In this document: piece after piece, positions 17,177-25,410 of the stretch
How the letters are laid out: the number at the start of each line of letters is the position of its first letter
Position numbering within the stretch: position 1 is the stretch's first letter
Assembly: GCA_025924475.1 (NCBI GenBank)
Contig: JAICIH010000011.1
Location: forward strand, 1-40,559
Length of the DNA stretch: 40,559 bases
DNA from: Bryobacteraceae bacterium
GTDB lineage: Bacteria > Acidobacteriota > Terriglobia > Bryobacterales > Bryobacteraceae
Reading direction: 5' to 3'
Notes under the pieces: model-generated
Told to the model about the DNA's origin: nothing
Database searches by the model: none
What the model saw: only the letters and a program-made list of their open reading frames with translations
Program-made: the position numbers and the translations under genes

Positions 17177-19104
17177 CTCGTCTTCACCGTCGCGGCAATG
17201 GCATCATCTATCATCCGTGCGACATCGTCCGGCATCAAAGCGAATGCTCGTGCTTGCGCCTTTGCTCGCATCGCTGTCAATTGCTCGGACGTCGTCTGCA
17301 TCGCGCGGTCGATTGCCGCGTACATCTCCGATGGCCGGTCCGGGTCGAACGTCCAGCCGTTCACTCCATCGATCACCAATTCTTCTACTGCTTGCGCGCG
17401 CACGCTGCCCAAAACCGGCAAACCCGCCGCCAATGCTTCATTCACCACCACACCCCAGGTATCGGCCAGCGTGGGTAGCACAAACACGTCTGCTTTGCTG
17501 TAGAGTTTAGGCAGTTCGTCGTATGGCAGACTTCCCGCAAAATGAAGCGTAAGATTTTCCTGAGCGACGAACGTTTCGAGAGCGGTTCGCAGCGGCCCTC
17601 CACCTGCAATCGTGAACTCCACATTCCGCTCTGGATGTGCCGCGGCCCATTCCGAAAGCGCGGCAAGAAACGGAACGAGTCCCTTGCGCTCGATAAGCTG
17701 CCCGGCATACAGCATCCGACGCGCATGTTCCGGCGTAGGCGAAGCATCGCCTCCGGCAAATCGCTTCACGTCCGTCGTGTAGAAAAGCGGAAATACTCGG
17801 CCGGGTGCAACCCCTAATCCGCGGACGTATCGCATGCCGCTTGCGCCCACTGCCAGAAATGCATCGGCCTGCCGCGCCAGCACCGCGCGAAGCACTCTGC
17901 GCAGAACGCCACGCCCCCGTTCGGTTGCTTCCGAGACTTCCGCCCAGATAATAAGTCGCGAGTCCCGATGGAGTCTCCTGTAAAGCGCCGCCAGCAACGT
18001 GCGCATCCCCATCTCGACCGAAATCACTACATCCGGGCGATAACGCCTTAAGCGCGCGAACGTGTCGATCGGCACATGGAGTGGCAGAGCTTCGCTGAAT
18101 CCCGCCGGATGCCGCCAGCGGCGGCCGAACGTCCACGTCTTCTGAACCGCCACGTCCAGGCCCTGCCACTCCGGAGTCCACGGCCGGTTCGATTCCATAG
18201 TCGTCGAAAGCAGAATGCGCAAGCTGCCATAGCGCTTCGCAAGCCGGTCCAGCACCGGCTTGTGATACGGCGGAATCAGGTTCGTGAGCAGCGCCACGCG
18301 CAAGCTGCCGAGCGCAGGCATCGATTTTCTTCGCAGCTGTCTCCCGGCGAACTTCTTCATCGCCGTCAGTGTGCTCATCGTAGGGCGCACCGCAAAATCA
18401 CAACCGATATTCAGCTTCCGGTAATATCGCGCCGCCGGCCGGAACCATTTGCCTCGCTCCACCACATGCCAGCACGGCAAACTCGATACCTGCGCGCAAT
18501 AATAGCCGCCGTCATCCGCCCGGCTGCGCTCGGTTCCCAAGTGCTCGAAATCCCAGGCGGATTCCTCATCGCGCAGAATTGCTATTAGCGCGTTGCGGTT
18601 CCAGATCCCCGGCTGGGCCGATACGCGAAACGCAGCCTGGCGATGAATTTCACCCACGCCCGGAAAATTCTCGAGACACAGATCCGGCGGCGGGTTGGGC
18701 GCCAACCGCAACACCGTTCCACCCAGCAGTTCGAGCGCTTCGAGATGTCCAAGCAAGCTGCTGTTTGAAACCGGTCCATCCAGAAAAAAGTCTTCCAGCA
18801 AAACCAGCACGTAGCGCGTTGGAATCCGGCTCAAAAAAAATTTGAGATTCTTGCTCCACGATTCATCGGCGCCCGATTGCAGCATGTATACACATGGATC
18901 GTCATAGCTGGCCGAGTTCGCGCCCAAATACACCGGAAACGGGCAATCCGGCCAATATTGGTGGAACTGATGAAAGAAGGGAACCCACAGATCGCAATAC
19001 CGGTCGCAGGAAACCACCAGCACCGAGCACTGCGCCGCTGCATTGTCCAGCCGCGCCTCCGTGCCGGCGATCGTCTCAAGCCCGGCGCTCGGAACCGGAG
19101 GCAT
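17173..19104 (-). CDS. Two-domain glycosyltransferase: unassigned N-terminal domain fused to GT4
   Basis: I take the ATG at 19104 (643 residues); an upstream codon at 19182 would push the overlap with the kinase gene to over 100 bases. Residues ~25-240 form a domain starting CSVLVVSCDRYCDLWVPFFHQF with RYVLVLLEDFFLDGPV, which looks like a GT-A-type transferase with an acidic LLED motif; I do not recognise the family. Residues ~265-640 are a GT4 enzyme (LRVALLTNLIPPYHKPVL, LYAGQLIERKGLVPFLAAL) whose E-x7-E motif reads Asp...Glu in ADTWGVVVNEALAAG. One protein may thus add two successive sugars. No frameshift is needed to join the parts; adjacent genes are separate transferases, so the fusion is notable. 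Confidence 0.85.
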   Translation of the reverse strand: MPPVPSAGLETIAGTEARLDNAAAQCSVLVVSCDRYCDLWVPFFHQFHQYWPDCPFPVYLGANSASYDDPCVYMLQSGADESWSKNLKFFLSRIPTRYVLVLLEDFFLDGPVSNSSLLGHLEALELLGGTVLRLAPNPPPDLCLENFPGVGEIHRQAAFRVSAQPGIWNRNALIAILRDEESAWDFEHLGTERSRADDGGYYCAQVSSLPCWHVVERGKWFRPAARYYRKLNIGCDFAVRPTMSTLTAMKKFAGRQLRRKSMPALGSLRVALLTNLIPPYHKPVLDRLAKRYGSLRILLSTTMESNRPWTPEWQGLDVAVQKTWTFGRRWRHPAGFSEALPLHVPIDTFARLRRYRPDVVISVEMGMRTLLAALYRRLHRDSRLIIWAEVSEATERGRGVLRRVLRAVLARQADAFLAVGASGMRYVRGLGVAPGRVFPLFYTTDVKRFAGGDASPTPEHARRMLYAGQLIERKGLVPFLAALSEWAAAHPERNVEFTIAGGGPLRTALETFVAQENLTLHFAGSLPYDELPKLYSKADVFVLPTLADTWGVVVNEALAAGLPVLGSVRAQAVEELVIDGVNGWTFDPDRPSEMYAAIDRAMQTTSEQLTAMRAKAQARAFALMPDDVARMIDDAIAATVKTR

Positions 19105-21373
19105 AATAACTTCGGTAATTGCTGTAGTAGTAACCGGGCGCGTTACTTTTGTCCACTTCGTTGAGCGCCAATCCCACAACATTGGCCCGCAGGCGTTTCA
19201 GAGTGGCGAGCACTGCGGCCACCGCCTTACGATTCGTGGCTCCTGCCCGCGCCATCACCACCACTCCATCCACCGCTTTCGCCACTTGCAGGGCTTCCGC
19301 GAAGCCGAGCAGCGGCGGCGCATCCACCAGCACCAGATCGTATTCCCGCGTGGCTTCTTCCAGAATGTCAGTCAATGCCGCGCCCACCAGGTCCGAAGCG
19401 CGCCGCGATGCCGTCCCCGACGGAAGAATGTCGAGACCCGGCCAGCGCTCGTTATGTGCCAGGATTTCCTTCCAATGAAATTCGCCCAGCAGTACGTTAG
19501 AGAGTCCCAGCGTGCCGTTCAGGTTGAGTTTTTTGTGAACGCTCGGCCGCCGCAAATCGGCGTCCACGATCAGCGTCCTGTGTCCCTGCTCGGAATGCGC
19601 AATGGCCAGATGAATAATCGCCGTCGATTTCCCCTCACCCGGCGCCGCGCTGGTAATTAAAAGCGAGCGCACATTTCTCTCCGGGTCCGGCAGCAGAATG
19701 GAATGGCGCAAGCTGCGAATCGCCTCTTCATAGGAAGAGATCTCTCCGCACGCGTCTTCGAGCGCCAGCGTCGCTTTCGGTTTCTTCTTACCCTTTCCCG
19801 CTTCGGCTGGACGATAGCGCACGATCTTACCGTCAAGGCGCGGTCCGTCGTCCACTTCCGGCACGGCCGCCTCCAGGCTGCGTGCTCCCGGGCCCGTTCC
19901 CAGTTGGAGAAGCCGCATTTCCTTCACCAACGGCAGCGCCCCGATTACCGTAGTATCCAGCGCCCGCGCGACTTGCTCCGGATCGCGAATCGTGTTATCG
20001 AGTGCATCGGCGGCTACGGCCACACATACGCCGATTACGCTCGAAGCAATCAGCGTCAGCAGAAGGTTGAGCCACGTGCGCGGGAACACCGGCACATCCG
20101 GCGGCCGTGCCAAATCCGCAATCCGAATCGAGCTGTTCTGAAAACCGGCGTTGATGCCAGCCTCGCGAATACGCCGCTCCAGATCGCTATACAGCGATTT
20201 ATCGCCGTCGGCCTCGCGCTTCAGCTGCTGATATTCAAACGAGCGCGCGTTGATGCGGTCGTATTCGGCTTTGGTCTGCGCCACCGCCCGCCGCAGCATT
20301 GCCTCGCGATTGACCGCTTGGTGATAATCGGCTTCCACACGCTCCGCCACCGAATGCCGTGATTCCTCGAACTGGCGTTCGATCTCCGTCACGTTGCTCG
20401 CCGCTTTGCGATACTCGCTGTGATTCGGCCCGTAGATGCTCCCCACATCTGCCAGCCGCTGCCGTGCTTGGTTCAGCCGGTCCTGCAGCTTTCCCATTTC
20501 CTCGCTTTGCGTCGAATTCATCGTGGCTGCGACGGTTTCCCCGCGCGTCGCATTATAGGCGGCTTCTTTGCGGACACGGTCGGCCTGTGCATTCGTGTAT
20601 TCCGTATTGAGCTGCAGCAGTCGCGACGAAAGAATATTGGTCTTTTCCTCCGGATTGATCACATCCAACTCGCGTTCGAATTTGGCCAGCGCCATGCTCG
20701 AGCGCTCCATCTTCGCTCGCAGCTCCTCGAGCTGCTTCTCCATGAACTCCGATAATGCCCCCGAAGCCTTCACGCGAATCTCGAACGTGTGCTGCAGGAA
20801 CGATTGCGCGATCGCGTTCGCTACATTCGCCGCCAGGTTCGGGTCGGTCGAGCGATAGCTGATATTCAGCAGATACGTGCTCAGCGGACGCGTGACTTTG
20901 AGATGCTTCAGGTACACCGGTGCGTCCGCTCTCCTGCGCGCCCCGTCTTCTCCCAATTTGTCAAGCTGGCTCTCTTTTTCGAGCAGCTTGAAGCGCTCCG
21001 CCACCGGCCTCAATACGGCGTCGGATTGAATCAGCTCCATCTGCGTCGCCATGAATGCATCGCCATCGTCGCCGGTCGCTCCGTGTGTGGCTTCCTGGCC
21101 GATGACGCCGTTCGGAACCCGCCGGTCAACGTCGATTTTGGCCGTGGCTTCGTAGATCGGCGTCAGCCGCGCCGACACAAGATACGCCGCCAACACACAC
21201 GTCGCCACGAAACCCGCGATTTTCCACCTCTGCCTCCAGACCACCAGCAGATAGTGCGCCGGGGAAACCGTGGCTTGCGCTGCTTCGAAATCCGCGTGCT
21301 GTTGCGCAATGGAAAGCGGGCGCGGCCGCCCGTATTCAGCCATTTCCTGCAGGCGCCGCTCGAGTTCCCTCAT
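19076..21373 (-). CDS. Polysaccharide co-polymerase/tyrosine autokinase (Wzc/CpsD type)
   Basis: A 765-residue fused protein. The N-terminal Wzz-type part has a membrane helix at about residues 50-70 and a second near 450, enclosing long coiled coils (for example FMEKQLEELRAKMERSSMALAKFE). The C-terminal BY-kinase has Walker A APGEGKST (K582), Walker A-prime IVDADLRR (D604/D606) and Walker B LVLVDAPP (D684). A Tyr-rich tail has Tyr748-750, 753, 756 and 757, the expected autophosphorylation cluster. It sets chain length and couples polymerisation to export through the outer membrane channel. Its start overlaps the export gene by 4 bases. Confidence 0.95.
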   Translation of the reverse strand: MRELERRLQEMAEYGRPRPLSIAQQHADFEAAQATVSPAHYLLVVWRQRWKIAGFVATCVLAAYLVSARLTPIYEATAKIDVDRRVPNGVIGQEATHGATGDDGDAFMATQMELIQSDAVLRPVAERFKLLEKESQLDKLGEDGARRRADAPVYLKHLKVTRPLSTYLLNISYRSTDPNLAANVANAIAQSFLQHTFEIRVKASGALSEFMEKQLEELRAKMERSSMALAKFERELDVINPEEKTNILSSRLLQLNTEYTNAQADRVRKEAAYNATRGETVAATMNSTQSEEMGKLQDRLNQARQRLADVGSIYGPNHSEYRKAASNVTEIERQFEESRHSVAERVEADYHQAVNREAMLRRAVAQTKAEYDRINARSFEYQQLKREADGDKSLYSDLERRIREAGINAGFQNSSIRIADLARPPDVPVFPRTWLNLLLTLIASSVIGVCVAVAADALDNTIRDPEQVARALDTTVIGALPLVKEMRLLQLGTGPGARSLEAAVPEVDDGPRLDGKIVRYRPAEAGKGKKKPKATLALEDACGEISSYEEAIRSLRHSILLPDPERNVRSLLITSAAPGEGKSTAIIHLAIAHSEQGHRTLIVDADLRRPSVHKKLNLNGTLGLSNVLLGEFHWKEILAHNERWPGLDILPSGTASRRASDLVGAALTDILEEATREYDLVLVDAPPLLGFAEALQVAKAVDGVVVMARAGATNRKAVAAVLATLKRLRANVVGLALNEVDKSNAPGYYYSNYRSYYASGSERRA

Positions 21374-22299
21374 CGAAAAATTAATAGGCCGGAAGCCGTT
21401 GCGCTGCCGAATCCGGCGATCCTCTCGAGCGTTTGCACCGTGATCTTCCGGCCTTTGTTGTCGGGAACGTAAAGAATATCATTCGCTTCCAGCGGGACGT
21501 CGGCGCTTTTGTGCTCCAGGATTTTCTCGAGCGCGATCGGAATTTCATCGCGATTGTTTTTGGCCGCTTCGCGCCGGTAAATATACGCTTGCTTGCCGGC
21601 ATACGGAAGCAGACCCTCTGAGAGAGCGATCGCTTTCAGGACTGTCGTATCCTTCCCATCCTGAATCGGAAAAGCTCCTGACTTTTTTACATTGCCCACC
21701 ACATAAACGCGGCCCGCGGCGGGCACGCGAATCTCTTCCCCTCCATAGAGACGAATGTTGAGACTTGGATCGGCATCGTCGATCAAGCCGTGCACCGGAA
21801 TGCGCTGCACCAGACCCGCCTGGCCGCCTGCTGTAGCCCGCGTGCGCGTTACCAGGATCTCCGCGCCCGCTTCCGTACTCAAGCCCTCTGCCCTGGTCAG
21901 CGCATCGAGCAGCGTGACCGGTCCTACCGCCTGAAATGTGATCGGCCGCTTGACCGCTCCCATCACACTCACCGGAACGCTGCGGTATTCCACCACTGCG
22001 GCGGTTACCACCGGATCCACCAGAATCTGCTCTTTGGTCAAAGCCTCCGAAATAGCGGATTCGATCTCGGAGGGCTCTTTCCCCGCCGCCTGGATGCGCG
22101 TCTTTAGAAGCGGCAGCGCCAGCACTCCGTCATGCGACACGCGAAAATTGCGCGTCAATTCCGGACAGTTCGCCACCGCAAGCGAGATCAGATCTCCCGG
22201 CCCTACCTTCTGTTCCGGTAAAGCCGGCGCCTGCTGCTGCACGATCGTCTGCGCCGCTGCCAGCAAGGGCAGAAACAGAATGAGTATTGCTTGTTTCAT
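21370..22299 (-). CDS. Polysaccharide export protein (Wza-like, SLBB domains)
   Basis: The ATG at 22299 gives 309 residues with a signal peptide (MKQAILILFLPLLAAAQT); a start at 22347 would put an Arg-rich stretch before it. The export domain follows (VGPGDLISLAVANCPELTRNFRVSHDGVLALPLL), then SLBB-type repeats (SVPVSVMGAVKRPITFQ and RVYVVGNVKKSGAFPI) and a final LEANDILYVPDN. No lipobox Cys is seen, so unlike classic Wza it may not be a lipoprotein. It is the first gene of the eight-gene operon and should form the outer-membrane side of the export channel. No strong ribosome site precedes the start. Confidence 0.9.
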   Translation of the reverse strand: MKQAILILFLPLLAAAQTIVQQQAPALPEQKVGPGDLISLAVANCPELTRNFRVSHDGVLALPLLKTRIQAAGKEPSEIESAISEALTKEQILVDPVVTAAVVEYRSVPVSVMGAVKRPITFQAVGPVTLLDALTRAEGLSTEAGAEILVTRTRATAGGQAGLVQRIPVHGLIDDADPSLNIRLYGGEEIRVPAAGRVYVVGNVKKSGAFPIQDGKDTTVLKAIALSEGLLPYAGKQAYIYRREAAKNNRDEIPIALEKILEHKSADVPLEANDILYVPDNKGRKITVQTLERIAGFGSATASGLLIFR

Positions 22300-22608
22300 G
22301 TATTTCGCGATGGAGCGTCGCCTGGGGGGAAAGGAACGCGGGCTCAAAAGGACGTAAGACGCTGGCAGTGAACGTAAACCTCAACTCACAGAGCTACACC
22401 GGCCTATACACCATGGGCATATAGCTGACGAAGAGAGTAGCAATCGGCCCCACGTCTGTCAACCCGAAACGTTAATGTATCCTCAACAAAACAAAGATTT
22501 GTACAAGCAAATAGTACTCTCGTAATGGTACTTGAGTTTTTGGAAAACAACCGGGAGAAAACCGGCAGAAGAACGGTGGAATCGATTACTCTCTCTCAGT
22601 CAAAAAAT
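22300..22608. other. Intergenic region between the exopolysaccharide operon and the ADOP pseudogene
   Basis: About 309 bases without a gene. It holds the operon leader and promoter. An AT-rich stretch (about 22480-22560) upstream has GTAC at 22501, 22514 and 22528, 13-14 bases apart, within GTACAAGCAAATAGTACTCT and the following bases. These could be regulator sites upstream of the promoter, but the pattern is short. I see no further ORF or RNA. Confidence 0.4.
22434..22462 (-). promoter_or_regulatory. Predicted sigma-70-type promoter of the exopolysaccharide operon
   Basis: On the minus strand a perfect TTGACA (22462-22457) is followed after 17 bases by TACTCT (22439-22434), a weak -10. Transcription would start near 22427, leaving a leader of about 128 bases before the ATG at 22299. 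A good -35 with a poor -10 suits activator control. Confidence 0.5.
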
Positions 22609-25272
22609 CTATTCATGCCGTAGCGCCACAATCGGATCAACCTTCGCCGCACGGCGCGCCGGGGCATAAGTGGCAAGCAGCGAAATAAGTGCAATAATTG
22701 ACGCCGCGGCGACAGCCACCAAAGGTCCCTGCGCGGCAAACCCGTTGAAAATACCTGAGAAAAGGCGCGGTAACGGCAGCGCGAGAACGATGCCGATAGC
22801 GCATCCGATCCCCGTCAGCATCCCTCCTTGCCGCAGCACCAGGCCAAGCACGTCTTTCCTTTGAGCGCCGAGCGCCACTCGAATTCCAATCTCGCGCGTT
22901 CGTTGCGTCACGGAATACGCGATAAGGCCATAAATACCCCACTGCGGCGAGCACGAGCGCCAGGCCGGCAAAGAGTCCTATCAATCCAGCCAGCAATTTG
23001 TCACCGCCCAGATTATCGGCGATCAGGTCCTGCATGGTCTGAACTCTTCCCACCGGCTGCTCTTTGTCCACCGACCACACCGTGTGCCGTAGCGTGGCCG
23101 CGAGCACGGTAGGCGCAATGCGCGATCGCACAATCAGCGCCATACTCGAAAAAGCGTTAACGGGAATTTGCAGATAGCACTCGTAAACCTGCGGCTGCGG
23201 AGTAATTTCGCCCGGGTAGTTACTGACATTTCCCACGATGCCCACAATCTGCGCCCGCTTGTGATTGCCGTCTTCCACCTCAATCTGTTTGCCAACGGCA
23301 TTTTCTTTCGGGAAAAAACGCCGCGCGAACTCCTGGTTGACGATGGCCGCGATGGGCGCGTGGGCGTCATCGTGAAACGAAAACTTGCGGCCTTTTATCA
23401 GCGGAATCTGCATAGTGTGGAAATAGTCCGGCCCGATAACGAAGAAACCCGCCGAGGGGTGCTGAGATGGCGGCGACGGCCGCTCCACGACAGCAAACGA
23501 TGTGCTGTAGAAACAACCCATCGGGACACAGGAATCCACCGCGGCGCTCTCCACTTCTGGAAGGTTCCGCAGCTTCTCGGTTGCCTGCTTAAAAAGGGCT
23601 ATTCTTGCGTCTAACTCCTTATACCGGCGGCTATTCACATCCAGGTTCGCGATCAGAAGATGCCGCGGGTTAAAGCCGTTCGGCTTGCTCAATTCGCGCA
23701 CAATTTCACGCATGAGCACGCCGGCTGCGATCAGAAGAACCAACGCCAGGGCAACTTCCCCGGTCACGAGCGCGCTGCGCAAGCGGCTGCGCCCAAAGCT
23801 CGCGCCTGTCCGGCCGCTTTCGCTCAGCGCGCCGCCGTTGTTTAACATTCGAAGCTCGAATGGCGGGCGCCAGACCAAAGGCCAGCGTGGTCAGCAGCGA
23901 GATCGCCAGCGCGAAGAGCAGCGTCGGCTGATCCATGCGGAATCCCGCCGCCTGTTGCCTGCCGTATTCATTAAAATTGAACCCTGCCCGAAGGAGCTGG
24001 ATGCCCCATATGGATGCCAGCACGCCCAGTCCGCCGCCCGCCGTGCTGATCAGCAGATTTTCCGCGAGCATCTGCCACAGCAGACGCGCGCGGCTCGCGC
24101 CTACCGCCGACCTGACCCCCAATTCATGAGCTCGGCCGGCGCCCCGCGCCAGCAGCAATCCCGCAATATTTGCGCAAGCAATCAGCAACACGAGACCCAC
24201 CACGGTAACCAGTAGCAGCACGCCATTGCGCACATCCGCGGACCGGATTTTGTATTCCTGGAGAGTCAGTACCGTGACGCCCCAATCCTTGTTTGTCTTT
24301 GGATAGCTCTGCGCGAGTCGCCTTGCGATAGAGTCCATCTGCGCCTGAGCCTGTTCGACGGTTGCACCTGGTTTCAGACGCCCCAAAACCAGATTGATGT
24401 AGTGGTTGCCTCGCGCGGAATGGCTCAAATCTTCCGGGCTGAAAACCAGCGGCGTCCATAGCTGCGGGACGGATAAAGTCATGCTTTCGCGCGCAGGCAT
24501 CACGCCTACGATTCTGCATGCCTCGCCATTGATTTTGAGATCCTTTCCGATTACGTTCGGATCGGAGCCAAAACGCTCGCGCCAGAGCGCGTTGCTCAGG
24601 ATCACCACATGGTCATTTCCCGCCTGACCTTCGCTTGGCAAGAACGCCCGTCCAAGAAAGGGCATTATTCCGATGACATGGAAATAATCCGGCGTAACAC
24701 GGTCGCCGTGCACGGATTTCCGCGTCGCCTCTGCCCGTCAGAGTGAAGGAGCGCCCGATCAGGGCCGCGGCCATACTCTCGAAAACGTCGTTTTGCTCCT
24801 GCCAGGACTGAAAATCGGGCGCGGAAGCGCGCACCAAATCATTGCTAAGGGTCTTGGAAGAAATCGCGCACAAGCGGTCGGGATCTGTCACCGGCGGCTT
24901 CCGCAGCAGGATGGCGCTGACTGCGCTGAAGATCGTCGTGTTCGCCGCGATACCCAACGCCAGCGTAATAATAACGACCGCAGCGAATCCGGGACTGTTC
25001 ACCAGCATTCGCAGCGCATACCGGACGTCTCGCACGAAATTCTCGACCAGGTTTACGCGTCTTGTGTCGCGGCATTCCTCCTTCGTTTTTTCCACCGGGC
25101 CAAACTCGCGATGCGCCATCATACGAGCCTCGGACTCGCTCATACCGGAAGCCATGGCTTCCTTCACGAGTTGTTCGAAATGCAATTCAATCTCGCGCTG
25201 CAAGTCCGAGTCTGCGCGAGATCCCCGAAATAATGAGTGAAGTCGATGCCTGATTACTCGACTAAATCGCAT
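22609..25272 (-). pseudogene. ADOP-family permease (MacB/FtsX-like), broken by three frameshifts
   Basis: Read across frames, this is one ~885-residue ADOP permease: an N-terminal soluble segment (RGSRADSDLQREIELHFEQL), first permease helix (VRDVRYALRMLVNSPGFAAV), MacB-like periplasmic domain, central helices (LLIACANIAGLLLARG), a second periplasmic half and a C-terminal SVTQRTREIGIRVALGAQ...VDPIVALRHE end. Three single-base shifts break it: an extra C at 24714-24715 (between GDAEI and VHGDRVTPDYF), an extra A at 23841-23843 (after RASNV) and an extra G at 22937-22940 (before IYGLIAYSV). Removing one base at each restores the family sequence and a length divisible by three. ADOP proteins are duplicated MacB-like permeases without their own ATPase gene; this copy should be inactive unless the shifts are assembly errors. 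Confidence 0.88.
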
Positions 25273-25288
25273 AAGACGACGCCATGAC

Positions 25289-25318
25289 CATCGACAAGTA
25301 TACCTCGATCATCGACAA
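25289..25318. promoter_or_regulatory. Operator-like repeats upstream of the first ADOP gene
   Basis: CATCGACAA occurs at 25289-25297 and again at 25310-25318, exactly 21 bases apart (two helix turns). The perfect palindrome TCGAT-C-ATCGA (25305-25315) overlaps the second copy. The site is 17-46 bases upstream of the ADOP start at 25272. ADOP genes are often controlled by PadR-type repressors, but none is encoded in this window. Confidence 0.4.
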
Positions 25319-25327
25319 AGATTCGAA

Positions 25328-25354
25328 ACTGAGCCGCGCGCGCAAGTAAGCGGT
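25328..25354. repeat. Dispersed palindromic repeat, copy 3 (intergenic)
   Basis: GAGCCGCGCGCGCAAGTAAG followed by CGGT. It agrees with the copy at 37872-37898 at 21 of 27 aligned bases, including AAGTAAGCGG. It lies between the two ADOP genes, upstream of the first one's operator. Confidence 0.6.
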
Positions 25355-25410
25355 TTGTAACGCCCGCCCCGCCGCTCGTAGGCCGCTAACGTAAGCTGAA
25401 AACCGGCCTT

